Shown: one piece after another, positions 1 through 6,384 of the stretch
How positions within the stretch are numbered: position 1 is the first letter of the stretch
How the letters are laid out: every line of letters begins with the position of its first letter
Source: Geothermobacter sp964441925
Lineage (GTDB): Bacteria > Desulfobacterota > Desulfuromonadia > Desulfuromonadales > Geothermobacteraceae
DNA: 18,246 bases
Assembly: GCA_964441925.1 (NCBI GenBank)
Contig: CAYTVY010000045.1
Coordinates: forward strand, 1-18,246
Direction: 5' to 3'
Program-made: the position numbers and the translations under genes
Notes under the pieces: model-generated
What the model saw: the letters and a program-made list of their open reading frames with translations, nothing else
Told to the model about the DNA's origin: nothing
Databases searched by the model: none

Positions 1-179
1 AGCGGATTTCCGAGATCCCGCGAGACCGGCCCATCCTCGTCTACTGCGCCGTCGGCTCCCGCTCTTCACAGGTGGCCGGCTATCTCGCCCGTCTCGGCTA
101 TCCCGAGGTCTACAATCTCTACGGCGGGATCTGGGGCTGGCAGCTGCGTGGCTACCCGGTGCTCAAGGGATCGCCTTGA
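1..179 (+). CDS. Rhodanese-like sulfurtransferase, 3' end only
   Basis: The visible reading frame begins at base 3 and gives 58 residues before TGA at 177-179; the start lies left of the window. The segment RPILVYCAVGSRS holds the rhodanese active-site loop. The Cys carries the persulfide in this family, and the C-A-V-G-S-R loop is of the short CxxGxR type seen in GlpE/PspE-like single-domain rhodaneses. The remainder (GYLARLGYPEVYNLYGGIWGW) is the normal end of the domain. Such proteins move sulfane sulfur from thiosulfate or protein persulfides to thiol acceptors. It cannot be told from this window whether the domain is free-standing or the C-terminal part of a larger protein, nor whether a signal peptide is present. 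Confidence 0.9.
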   Translation, partial: RISEIPRDRPILVYCAVGSRSSQVAGYLARLGYPEVYNLYGGIWGWQLRGYPVLKGSP

Positions 180-317
180 AAAACCGTCTTCGCTAGGCAG
201 AACGCCGTAGCCATGCCGGCTGCCGCGGCCGAAGAGCAGGGTCAACAGCATGCCGGCGAGCAGCAGCAGGGCCGGCAGCAACAGCCAGAATTGATGGGGG
301 CCTTTTTTTCGTGTCAT
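66..317 (-). CDS. Possible small single-pass membrane protein, antisense to rhodanese end
   Basis: ATG at 317 opens an 83-codon frame. Its first 30 residues are a basic start (MTRKKGPHQF) followed by a strongly hydrophobic helix rich in Leu/Ala and a Gly/Arg-rich tail. Codons in this first half are GC-ending like those of the neighbours, and a weak purine-rich site (AGGAAG) lies 11 nt upstream of the ATG. The last 113 bp run antisense through the end of the rhodanese gene, where protein quality drops, which is unusual for a genuine gene. No family is recognised. It is either a small inner-membrane protein or a chance frame, and I lean slightly towards chance. Confidence 0.35.
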   Translation of the reverse strand: MTRKKGPHQFWLLLPALLLLAGMLLTLLFGRGSRHGYGVLPSEDGFSRRSLEHRVATQLPAPDPAVEIVDLGIAETGEIAGHL

Positions 318-348
318 CAATACCTGCTTCCTGAACGGAGGGCGGAGA

Positions 349-1071
349 ATGTCGGAAAGGCTCTTCATCTGGGCGCATCGCGGCGCTTCAGCGGTGGCAC
401 CGGAGAATACTCTGGCGGCCTTTGCCGCGGCGCTGGCCGCCGGCGCCGACGGCATTGAGCTCGACGTCCAGATAACCCGCGACGGTGTCCCTGTGGTGTT
501 GCACGACGATCGGCTCGATCGTACCACGGACCGGTGCGGCCGGGTAAGGGCACTGACGTTGCGCCAGGTGCGGCAGGCCGACGCCGGAGGCTGGTTCCAC
601 GCCGGCTTTCGAGGCGAGCGGGTGCCGACCCTGCAGGAGGTGCTCGACTGGGCCGGAGATGCCATCGCGCTCAACCTCGAAATCAAGGATGCCGCCGTGG
701 CCGGTGCCGTGCTTGCCCTTCTGCGTCTCTACCCGGCGGCTCGGGTGCTGGTTTCCTCCTTCGATCACCGGTTGCTGCGCCGGCTGCGCCTGGCTGCGCC
801 ACAACTCGAACTGGCGGTACTCAGCGATCGCAGGCTGTGGCATGGAGCACTGCGCGAAGCGGTCCGGTTGGGGGCCCGTGCCCTGCACCCTCGTCAGGAC
901 CGGTTCAGCGCGGTGATGGCGTCACTCTGCCGTCAGCGAAGGCTGCAGGTCTGCCCCTGGACGGTCGATGATCCGTCGGCGATGCGCCGGTTGTTGCGTC
1001 AGGGAGCAGACGGTTTTTTCACCAATGACCCGGCAGCTGCCCGGCGCTTGCTGGAGACGGTCGATGGCTGA
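349..1071 (+). CDS. Glycerophosphodiester phosphodiesterase (GDPD family)
   Basis: This 240-aa protein hydrolyses glycerophosphodiesters to glycerol-3-phosphate and an alcohol, with a divalent metal. Family motifs are in order: HRG at 10-12 (first catalytic His), PEN at 18-20, the acidic ELD at 37-39 (metal ligands), LHDD at 51-54 (second catalytic His), EIK at 111-113, and PWTVDD/FFTNDP near the C-terminus closing the TIM barrel. Length matches the short cytoplasmic UgpQ-type enzymes. There is no signal peptide, so action is probably in the cytoplasm on deacylated phospholipids. The start ATG at 349 is supported by GGAGGG about 6 nt upstream. No transport genes (ugp) are adjacent, so the physiological substrate is not indicated by context. 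Confidence 0.93.
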   Translation: MSERLFIWAHRGASAVAPENTLAAFAAALAAGADGIELDVQITRDGVPVVLHDDRLDRTTDRCGRVRALTLRQVRQADAGGWFHAGFRGERVPTLQEVLDWAGDAIALNLEIKDAAVAGAVLALLRLYPAARVLVSSFDHRLLRRLRLAAPQLELAVLSDRRLWHGALREAVRLGARALHPRQDRFSAVMASLCRQRRLQVCPWTVDDPSAMRRLLRQGADGFFTNDPAAARRLLETVDG

Positions 1072-1084
1072 ACCTCTTTTCGGC

Positions 1085-1112
1085 TTGCCCGCGTCGACGG
1101 CTCTGGTAGGCT
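1085..1112 (+). promoter_or_regulatory. Weak sigma-70-like promoter before HAD gene
   Basis: TTGCCC (1085-1090), a 16-nt spacer and TAGGCT (1107-1112) lie in the 79-bp gap before the GTG start at 1151. Both hexamers are only partial matches, so this is tentative. The alternative is read-through from the GDPD gene. Confidence 0.35.
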
Positions 1113-1150
1113 GTTAGGACGGGTGTTTCCTCGTTGCCGCGGAGTATGCC

Positions 1151-1795
1151 GTGCTTGTTGACGCCGACCGGACAGAGGCCATCGTTTTCGATCTCGATGG
1201 CACCCTCTATGTCAATCGCCAGCTGCTGACCGAAATCGAACGGACGGCGGAGCTTCTGGTGGCGCAGGGGCATGGTATCGTGCACGGCGAGGCCCGCCGG
1301 ATGATCACCGCCGCCCGCAAGCGGCTCGCCGATCTCGACGACCGGGAGCCGACCCTGTCGCGGGTCTGCATGGAACTCGGAGTTGGTCTGAAGGAGTTGC
1401 ACCGGGCCTTTGAGGCGTTTGTCAGGCCTGAACGCTATCTGGTCCCCGACCCGGTATTGTATGCCTTGCTCGATTCTCTTCGCGACCGATGCGCCCTCTA
1501 CATCTACACCAACAACAATCTGACCATGACTCACAAGATTCTCGCCCTGCTCGGAGTCGAGGACCTGTTCGACAAGCTCTATACCATCGAGTTCTGCTGG
1601 CGCCCCAAGCCGGACCCCGAGGCGTTGCAGCTCGTGCTCGAGGATATCGGCGGACCGCCCGAGCGTCTGCTCTTTGTCGGCGACCGTTACCAGGTCGATC
1701 TCGAGCCGGCGCTCGAGCGTGGCATCCCGACGCTGCTGGTGGCCGAAACCGCCGACCTGCTGCAGGTGCACAAGCTGCTGGGACTGCTCCCCTGA
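1151..1795 (+). CDS. HAD-superfamily hydrolase, phosphoglycolate phosphatase-like
   Basis: A 214-aa HAD phosphatase. Motif I is FDLDGT at 13-18, with Asp14 as the expected phosphoaspartate nucleophile and Asp16 as the acid/base. Motif II is the Thr in IYTNNN (Thr120). Motif III is the Lys of RPKPDP (Lys153). Motif IV is GDRYQVD (177-183), with the metal-binding acidic residues. The segment between motifs I and II is a helical cap, as in subfamily I enzymes (Gph/PGP, beta-phosphoglucomutase, pyrimidine 5'-nucleotidases). The substrate cannot be assigned; the TNNN after motif II recalls nucleotidase-like members. The start is GTG at 1151, with GGAG at 1141-1144. The gene lies in the same direction as GDPD, 79 bp downstream. 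Confidence 0.85.
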   Translation: MLVDADRTEAIVFDLDGTLYVNRQLLTEIERTAELLVAQGHGIVHGEARRMITAARKRLADLDDREPTLSRVCMELGVGLKELHRAFEAFVRPERYLVPDPVLYALLDSLRDRCALYIYTNNNLTMTHKILALLGVEDLFDKLYTIEFCWRPKPDPEALQLVLEDIGGPPERLLFVGDRYQVDLEPALERGIPTLLVAETADLLQVHKLLGLLP

Positions 1796-1838
1796 TTCCC
1801 GGGACGGTGAAAACTTGAGCAAAAAAGTCGCCTTTTTC

Positions 1839-1867
1839 TTGTCAGCGTCTTTTCCCTCGGCTAGAAT
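1839..1867 (+). promoter_or_regulatory. Sigma-70-type promoter of the midA-like gene
   Basis: TTGTCA (1839-1844), a 17-nt spacer and TAGAAT (1862-1867), 36 bp before the ATG at 1904. Both boxes are 5/6 matches to consensus at ideal spacing, so the methyltransferase is probably transcribed independently of the HAD gene. Confidence 0.7.
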
Positions 1868-1903
1868 CGCCCACCGAATCTATTTCGCTGGAGCCTTGAT
1901 TCC

Positions 1904-3055
1904 ATGCAGGTGAAAAACGAGTCGAACGAACGGCTGCGGACGCTGATCCATGAACGGATCCGACAGCAGGGAGCCCTGCCCTTTGTCGACTACATGCGGT
2001 TGTGTCTCTATCATCCCGAGCATGGCTACTACATGACACCACGCCGCCGCATCGGCAAGCAGGGCGATTTCTTCACCTCCAGCAGCGTGCACTCCCTGTT
2101 CGGACATCTGGTGGCCCGCCAGCTGATCCAGCTCTGGGAGCTGCTCGGCGGCGGGGCCATGACCATTGCCGAACAGGGAGCCGGCGAAGGCTATCTGGCC
2201 CTCGACATTCTCGATGCCATCCGGCGGGAGGCCCCCGACTGCTACCGGCAGCTGACCTACGCCCTGGTCGAGGTGGGCCCGGCGCATCGTGCCCGCCAGC
2301 GGGAGCGTCTGGCGGATCATGCCGGGCGGGTTGTCTGGTGCGAGCCGGCCGAGCTCGCCGGCATGCGTGGCTGTCTGTTGAGCAACGAGCTGGTCGACGC
2401 GTTTCCGGTCCATCTGGTCGAAAAGCGCGACGGCCGCCTGCGGGAGGTTCATGTCGAACTGGACGGCGACGACCTGATCGAGACGCTGGCCGATCCCTCG
2501 ACCGACCGGCTGCAGGCGCATTTCGACTGGCTCGGCTGCGGGCCGGTCGAGGGAAACCGGGGCGAGATCAATCTCGCGGCCGTCGACTGGATACGTCAGG
2601 TCGCGGCCCGGCTCGACCGGGGCATGGTGCTGACCATCGATTACGGCTATCCCGCCGCCGAGCTCTACGCGCCGCACCGCCGGACCGGGACCCTGCTCTG
2701 TTACCATCGCCACCGCAGTCACGACAACCCCTATGTCAACATCGGCTGCCAGGACATGACCAGCCATGTCGACTTTACCGCCCTGCAGAAGGCGGGCGGG
2801 GAGGCCGGACTCGAAACACTCTGGTTCGGCGAGCAGTACCGGTTTCTGATGGCGCTGGGATTCGTCGAGCGGCTGATGGAGCTGCAGGCCCGCGAAACCG
2901 ACCCGCTGCGGGCCCAGAAGCTGCGGATGACCCTGAAGAATCTCATCCTGCCCGAGGGCGGCATGGGCGAGACCTTCAAGGTGCTCGTCCAGGGCAAGGG
3001 GATCGGCCGGCCCGACCTGCTTTGCCAGCGCCCGATCGAGGCCATTACGCTCTGA
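1904..3055 (+). CDS. SAM-dependent methyltransferase, MidA/NDUFAF7 (COG1565) family
   Basis: A 383-aa class I methyltransferase. The N-terminal block LPFVDYMRLCLYHPEHGYY (25-43) is the family signature. The SAM-binding glycine loop is EQGAGEG (90-96). SNELVDAFPV (160-169), TIDYG (244-248), GTLLCYHRH (262-270) and DMTSHVDF (284-291) match the conserved series in mitochondrial NDUFAF7 and bacterial MidA homologues. The eukaryotic member methylates an arginine of a complex I subunit during assembly; in bacteria the target is mostly undetermined, so a role in respiratory complex maturation is inference only. The start ATG at 1904 has GGAG at 1890-1893. The downstream NifU-type gene has its own promoter. 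Confidence 0.88.
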   Translation: MQVKNESNERLRTLIHERIRQQGALPFVDYMRLCLYHPEHGYYMTPRRRIGKQGDFFTSSSVHSLFGHLVARQLIQLWELLGGGAMTIAEQGAGEGYLALDILDAIRREAPDCYRQLTYALVEVGPAHRARQRERLADHAGRVVWCEPAELAGMRGCLLSNELVDAFPVHLVEKRDGRLREVHVELDGDDLIETLADPSTDRLQAHFDWLGCGPVEGNRGEINLAAVDWIRQVAARLDRGMVLTIDYGYPAAELYAPHRRTGTLLCYHRHRSHDNPYVNIGCQDMTSHVDFTALQKAGGEAGLETLWFGEQYRFLMALGFVERLMELQARETDPLRAQKLRMTLKNLILPEGGMGETFKVLVQGKGIGRPDLLCQRPIEAITL

Positions 3056-3105
3056 ATGCCCGCTGGCGGCTCTGCCGGCCGGGGGTTCGGACAAAAACAA
3101 CCGGT

Positions 3106-3147
3106 GCTTCCGGCTCCGGCGTGCCTTGTCACGCCGGAGCCGGAAGC
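3106..3147. promoter_or_regulatory. Perfect 18-bp inverted repeat enclosing the nifU-like -35 box
   Basis: Left arm 3106-3123 and right arm 3130-3147 are exact reverse complements, separated by the 6-nt loop CCTTGT. No T-run follows the right arm, so it is not a standard intrinsic terminator. The -35 hexamer of the next gene overlaps the loop and the first bases of the right arm. Possible roles are a large operator, a terminator-like end for the upstream mRNA, or a supercoiling-sensitive cruciform. Confidence 0.75.
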
Positions 3148-3154
3148 CTATACT
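3126..3154 (+). promoter_or_regulatory. Sigma-70 promoter of the nifU-like gene
   Basis: TTGTCA (3126-3131), a 17-nt spacer and TATACT (3149-3154). This is a strong match at ideal spacing, 26 bp before the ATG at 3181. The spacer lies almost wholly within the right arm of the inverted repeat at 3106-3147. Confidence 0.75.
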
Positions 3155-3180
3155 TAACCCAAAGGAACGGAGGTCACCCA

Positions 3181-3402
3181 ATGAAAGCTCAGGTTGAAGA
3201 AGTGTTGAACCAGGTCCGGCCGGCCCTGCAGGCCGATGGTGGTGATGTCGAGCTGGTCGATGTCACCGAGGATGGCGTGGTCAGTGTCAAGCTGACCGGG
3301 GCTTGCGGTTCCTGCCCCATGTCGACCATGACCCTGAAGATGGGCATCGAGCGGACGCTCAAGGAGAAGATCCCGGGGGTCAAGGAAGTGGTGCAGGTCT
3401 GA
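3181..3402 (+). CDS. NifU C-terminal-domain Fe-S scaffold protein
   Basis: A 73-aa protein consisting only of the NifU C-terminal (NFU) domain. ALQADGGDVELVDV (15-28) is the conserved front of the fold, and ACGSCPMS (41-48) carries the CxxC pair (Cys42, Cys45). In this family the pair bridges a transient [4Fe-4S] cluster between two protomers and passes it to apo-proteins. The N-terminal IscU-like and central domains of full NifU are absent, as in many stand-alone Nfu proteins, so no truncation is implied. GGAGGT 6 nt before ATG 3181 is a strong ribosome-binding site. A 64-aa gene follows after 24 bp and is probably cotranscribed. Confidence 0.95.
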   Translation: MKAQVEEVLNQVRPALQADGGDVELVDVTEDGVVSVKLTGACGSCPMSTMTLKMGIERTLKEKIPGVKEVVQV

Positions 3403-3426
3403 CGCGAGATTCCGGAGGAGGCCGTC

Positions 3427-3621
3427 ATGATACAGGTCAAGACCTTTGGTGAACCGTTGCAACCGTTCAAGACGCGACGCGAACTGGAAGAGCTCGATGC
3501 CAGGGTGAATGCATTTCTGGTGGAGAGAAATGTCAGCCGTGTCATTGCCGTGCAGGACACGCCGACGACCGAAAACGGCAGTGTCATCGGTTTGATCCGT
3601 ACACTGGTCTACGAAGTCTGA
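3427..3621 (+). CDS. Small conserved-looking protein, possibly Cse60-like
   Basis: 64 aa: MIQVKTFGEPL, a charged helix (TRRELEELDARVNAFLVER), then two likely beta strands (VSRVIAVQDT and SVIGLIRTLVYEV) around a polar turn. The layout of strand, 'VNAFL' helix and strand pair recalls the small Cse60/DUF2758 proteins, but this is a resemblance from memory and the function is unknown. A strong GGAGGAGG lies just upstream of the ATG at 3427. It is 24 bp behind the NifU-type gene and probably shares its transcript. There are no cysteines, so it is not itself an Fe-S protein. Confidence 0.7.
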   Translation: MIQVKTFGEPLQPFKTRRELEELDARVNAFLVERNVSRVIAVQDTPTTENGSVIGLIRTLVYEV

Positions 3622-3651
3622 CAGCATCTCCTTCATCGCAACTGGTTGAAA

Positions 3652-3813
3652 CCTGAATCAGTGGGTTTGTGCCGGATGAAGAGCGTAAGTGCTTGGCCTG
3701 AATGTGGTTTCCAAAAATCTGAGGCGCACCCATAGGTTCGCCGGTGATTTTTGGGAAGCACAGGCAGGTCAATGATTTGCGTTATTCGCCGGCAACAAGC
3801 TCACTGATTCAGG
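3652..3813. repeat. 162-bp imperfect palindrome, MITE/REP-like
   Basis: The left half (3652-3732) and the reverse complement of the right half (3733-3813) align without gaps around one centre at 3732/3733. I count about 58 of 81 positions matching. The outer 12 bp (CCTGAATCAGTG against CACTGATTCAGG) and an inner 9 bp (CCAAAAATC against GATTTTTGG) are exact. It lies in the convergent gap just before a terminator. No transposase or clear target duplication is seen. Dispersed palindromic elements of this size are commonly non-autonomous mobile repeats, but copies elsewhere in the genome cannot be checked here. Confidence 0.7.
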
Positions 3814-3816
3814 TGA

Positions 3817-3858
3817 AAAAGAAAGGTCCGCAGGCATCGGCATGCGGGCCTTTCTTTT
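3817..3858. terminator. Bidirectional intrinsic terminator
   Basis: Arms 3817-3832 and 3843-3858 (AAAAGAAAGGTCCGCA with its complement, one G-T wobble) surround a 10-nt loop. T-tracts follow on both strands. It serves the rightward NifU group and the leftward hydrolase-YjbQ-DUF362 operon that ends at 3918. Confidence 0.9.
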
Positions 3859-3917
3859 TTGTTTTTGGTGCCATTTGGGATGCAGGAATCAGGTCCGTAC
3901 CGGTCGGTGCCGTACCG

Positions 3918-5060
3918 TTACGGATTGCCGTGCCGCCGCCAACGCTCGACGAGTTTCAGCAGTGTTCCCTGGCGGGTGTCGATGGCGGCGTGGGGACAGA
4001 GCTCCTGGCAGCAGAAGCAGCGGATGCAGCGATCGAGATCGATCGCAACCTTCGCATCGAGGGCCATGGCCGCCGGCGGGCAGTGGCGGACGCAGTGGCC
4101 ACAGCGGACGCACTTCGGATGGACGATGGCCGGGTAGGCGGTCAGAGAGCGTTTCAGCCGTTTTTTCAGCCAGGTCGGCAGGCCGAAATTGACGTCAGTC
4201 TGCCGGGCCGGCCGGAAACGGGCCGGCCGCAGGTCGGCCGGGGGCGGTCCGTGCCATGCGATATCCGCCAGCCGGCTGCCGGGCCGGCTCTCTTCCCGGG
4301 CGACCCGCCAGGTCCAGACCGTGTCCTCCTTCAGCCCGAGCAGGGTGGCGGCGACGGTGTCGACGGCCACCGGATCGCGGCCGGCCAGCAGCAGTCCCAG
4401 TGCGACCGGGTCGCCGTTGCCGGGCCCGTTGCCTTCCATGCCGGTGATGCCGTCGACGATGGTCAGGGCTGGAGCCACCCGGTCGGCCAGGTCGAGCAGC
4501 ATCCGGGCGAAAAACGCCTTGTCCGTTCCGGCCTGCAGGTGCAGCTGCGGTTTGCGCATGCCGACCACGGCTCCGAACAGGTTCTTGACCGCGCAGGTCA
4601 GCCCCATCATCTGGTGGGTCTTCAGCTTCGGCAGGTTGATGATGACGTCGGCCTCGAGGATGTCGCGGGCCAGTTCGAGCTGGTGGAAGGTGCCACCGGC
4701 CAGGTGGACCGCCACCGATGTGGCGAAGGGCGCAAAATCCGCTCCCGCGTCTTCGATCACCTGGAGAATGCCGCATTTGCGCGCCACCTGGCGCGGATTG
4801 CCGAGACCCGGCGAGTCGCCGACCCGGACTGTGCCGCCGGCCTCCCGCACCAGCTCGATGACGGCCCGGACGATCTCGGGGTGGGTGGTGACCGCCCTGG
4901 CCGGCGCCTTGCCGGCCAGCATGTTCGGCTTGAGCAGCACCGTCTGGCCGGGGCGGACGAAGGCCTTCATGCCGCCGAGCGGGGCGAGCAGCTCCTCGAT
5001 GGCCGCCCGCAGGGTGGACCGGTCGTAGCCGGTGTGCCGGCGGAGACAGACCGGGATCAT
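3918..5060 (-). CDS. DUF362 protein with C-terminal 2x[4Fe-4S] ferredoxin domain
   Basis: A 380-aa protein. The DUF362 region (about 1-290) has VLLKPNML (41-48), TTHPEIVRAV (58-67), GDSPGLG (81-87), INLPKLKTH (141-149), CAVKNLFGAVVG (156-167) and IVDGITGMEGNGP (201-213), the family's conserved blocks. The C-terminus has two ferredoxin motifs, C317-C320-C323-C327-P and C345-C348-C351-C355-P. No signal peptide is present, so it is cytoplasmic, or membrane-associated through partners. DUF362 proteins are proposed redox or Fe-S proteins without a settled reaction. The ATG at 5060 overlaps the YjbQ stop (ATGA), the third step of a coupled operon. A separate ribosome-binding site is not evident, which supports coupling. 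Confidence 0.9.
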   Translation of the reverse strand: MIPVCLRRHTGYDRSTLRAAIEELLAPLGGMKAFVRPGQTVLLKPNMLAGKAPARAVTTHPEIVRAVIELVREAGGTVRVGDSPGLGNPRQVARKCGILQVIEDAGADFAPFATSVAVHLAGGTFHQLELARDILEADVIINLPKLKTHQMMGLTCAVKNLFGAVVGMRKPQLHLQAGTDKAFFARMLLDLADRVAPALTIVDGITGMEGNGPGNGDPVALGLLLAGRDPVAVDTVAATLLGLKEDTVWTWRVAREESRPGSRLADIAWHGPPPADLRPARFRPARQTDVNFGLPTWLKKRLKRSLTAYPAIVHPKCVRCGHCVRHCPPAAMALDAKVAIDLDRCIRCFCCQELCPHAAIDTRQGTLLKLVERWRRHGNP

Positions 5061-5452
5061 CGGCCGATAAGCTGCAGGTGGACTTTGCGCCGGCGGGGTC
5101 CGTCGAATTCGCAGAACCAGATGCCCTGCCAGGTGCCGAGCACCGGCCGGCCGTCCTCGAGGGGAATCAGCTCGGAGGCGCCAAACAGGCTGCTTTTCAG
5201 ATGGGCGGCGCTGTTCCCTTCGGCATGCCGGTAACCGTCCTCGAACGGAACGATTTTGTTCAGCTCCATGAGCAGGTCGCGCGGCACGTCGGGGTCGGCG
5301 TTTTCGTTGAGGGTGATGGCGGCGGTGGTGTGGGGGGTGAAAACGAGCAGCAGGCCCGTTCTGACGCCCGAGTCGGCCACCGCCCGGCCGACCTGGGCGC
5401 TGATGTCGATCATCTCGACCCGCCGGCGGCTTTCGATCTCCAGGGTGATCAT
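5057..5452 (-). CDS. YjbQ/UPF0047 family protein
   Basis: A 131-aa protein with the full set of UPF0047 motifs: FTPHTTAAITLNENADPDV (38-56), the DLL helix, YRHAEGNSAAHLKSSLFG (74-91) and GTWQGIWFCEFDGPRRR (106-122). The clustered His, Asn and Glu residues form the likely metal or phosphate site. E. coli YjbQ has weak thiamine-phosphate synthase activity; the physiological role of the family is not settled. Length is typical. The ATG at 5452 overlaps the hydrolase stop by 4 nt (ATGA) and has GGAGGT 6 nt upstream. The stop in turn overlaps the DUF362 start, so the three proteins are made from one message. Confidence 0.93.
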   Translation of the reverse strand: MITLEIESRRRVEMIDISAQVGRAVADSGVRTGLLLVFTPHTTAAITLNENADPDVPRDLLMELNKIVPFEDGYRHAEGNSAAHLKSSLFGASELIPLEDGRPVLGTWQGIWFCEFDGPRRRKVHLQLIGR

Positions 5453-6282
5453 GGCGCGACCTCCCGCAGGGCCTGCAGCAGCGGCCGCAGGGCACGGGGA
5501 TGATAGAGCAGGCTGTTGTGTCCGATCCAGGGCAGCCGGTGCTGTTCGCTTTCCGGCAGTTCGGCCAGTTGCCAGGGCAGCACCATGTTGTCCTGCGGGC
5601 TGAGGATGTTGACGGCCCGCACCCCGCCTGGCCAGGGCGCCTCGTTCAGGTCGCGCAGAAACGCGCTGCCGGGAACCAGGTGCCGGGCCAGCGGGCTGAA
5701 GGCGAAAGGAGCGAGTTTCGAGCCCTGGTTGGGGGCGCCAAGCAGGATGCAGAGGGTCACCTTGTCGGCGCCGCCGCGGCGCTGGATGTAGTTGCGTGCC
5801 AGCAGACCGCCCATCGAGTGGCCGATGAGAACCACCTTGCCGACACCGGTTTCGAGACGCAGCCGGTCGACCTTCTTGGCGATCTTCTCGGTGAGGATCT
5901 CGATGTCGTGCCAGGCCGACAGGTTCAGGCTGAAAACATCACGGTAGCCGGCCAGGTACAGCCGCAGCCGCAGCCACCACCAGCAGGCCCGGTTGTGGAA
6001 GAGTCCGTGCAGCAGCAGCACCGGTGGCCTGTTAGTCCTGCGGACCGGTTTCTCACGCAGGGGAAGCCAGCCGAAGGGATACCCCAGCAGGGTCACGAAG
6101 AGCAGGACGCTCTCGGTCGCGATCAGGACCAGGGAACGGAGCAGGTTGCGGGGGGCGAAACGCCGCTGTATCAGTTCGGGCTGCAGGTTGGCCGATTCGT
6201 ACCAGGCGATGGCGCAGGACAGAAGGACGGCCAGAAAGGTGAGGCCGAACAGGATCTCGAGCAGGGCATACAGCAGCGTCAT
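5449..6282 (-). CDS. Membrane-anchored alpha/beta hydrolase (lipase-like)
   Basis: 277 aa. Two hydrophobic segments at about 3-28 and 48-75 are followed by an alpha/beta-hydrolase domain. LLLHGLFHN (89-97) is the oxyanion strand. GHSMGG (154-159) carries the nucleophile Ser156. Asp231 (SPQDN) and His255 (IGHNSL) complete a likely triad. This pattern fits triacylglycerol lipase/esterase relatives acting at the inner membrane on lipid or ester substrates, but the actual substrate is unknown. I choose the ATG at 6282 because GAGGAAGAG lies just upstream; the ATG at 6327 has no such site and falls next to the -10 box. This is the first gene of the coupled operon with yjbQ and DUF362. Confidence 0.88.
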   Translation of the reverse strand: MTLLYALLEILFGLTFLAVLLSCAIAWYESANLQPELIQRRFAPRNLLRSLVLIATESVLLFVTLLGYPFGWLPLREKPVRRTNRPPVLLLHGLFHNRACWWWLRLRLYLAGYRDVFSLNLSAWHDIEILTEKIAKKVDRLRLETGVGKVVLIGHSMGGLLARNYIQRRGGADKVTLCILLGAPNQGSKLAPFAFSPLARHLVPGSAFLRDLNEAPWPGGVRAVNILSPQDNMVLPWQLAELPESEQHRLPWIGHNSLLYHPRALRPLLQALREVAP

Positions 6283-6317
6283 GACTCTTCCTCGGGGCCT
6301 TCTTGCGAATGTGGCAA

Positions 6318-6346
6318 AGTATCGCATGGCGCCGGTATGGCGTCAA
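6318..6346 (-). promoter_or_regulatory. Sigma-70 promoter of the hydrolase-yjbQ-DUF362 operon
   Basis: Reading the - strand: TTGACG (6346-6341), a 17-nt spacer and GATACT (6323-6318), about 36 nt before the ATG at 6282. A -35 match of 5/6 at ideal spacing makes this credible. Confidence 0.7.
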
Positions 6347-6369
6347 TTCTCCCGGGGGACGTTTCATGA

Positions 6370-6375
6370 TAGAAT
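6370..6375 (+). promoter_or_regulatory. Possible -10 box of the xer gene
   Basis: TAGAAT ends only 9 nt before the ATG at 6385, with a poor -35 (TTCTCC at 6347-6352). If used, the transcript would be leaderless or nearly so, which fits the lack of a Shine-Dalgarno sequence before this gene. Tentative. Confidence 0.35.
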
Positions 6376-6384
6376 CGGCGCGTC

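Noticed and set aside
1811..1844. A-rich/T-rich pairing (AAAAAG-TCGC-CTTTTT) after the HAD gene as a terminator
   Set aside because: The stem is short and nearly all A-T, so it would not be stable enough.
3584..3772. A 62-codon frame on the - strand in the palindrome
   Set aside because: Its similarity to the opposite frame follows from the inverted repeat, there is no clear start site, and it overlaps the end of the 64-aa gene.
3744..5234. A 496-codon open frame on the + strand starting within the palindrome
   Set aside because: It passes through the bidirectional terminator and then runs antisense to the DUF362 gene; the composition is not protein-like.
5500..6369. A 289-codon frame on the + strand
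   Set aside because: Antisense of the alpha/beta hydrolase, whose Ser-Asp-His motifs are intact.
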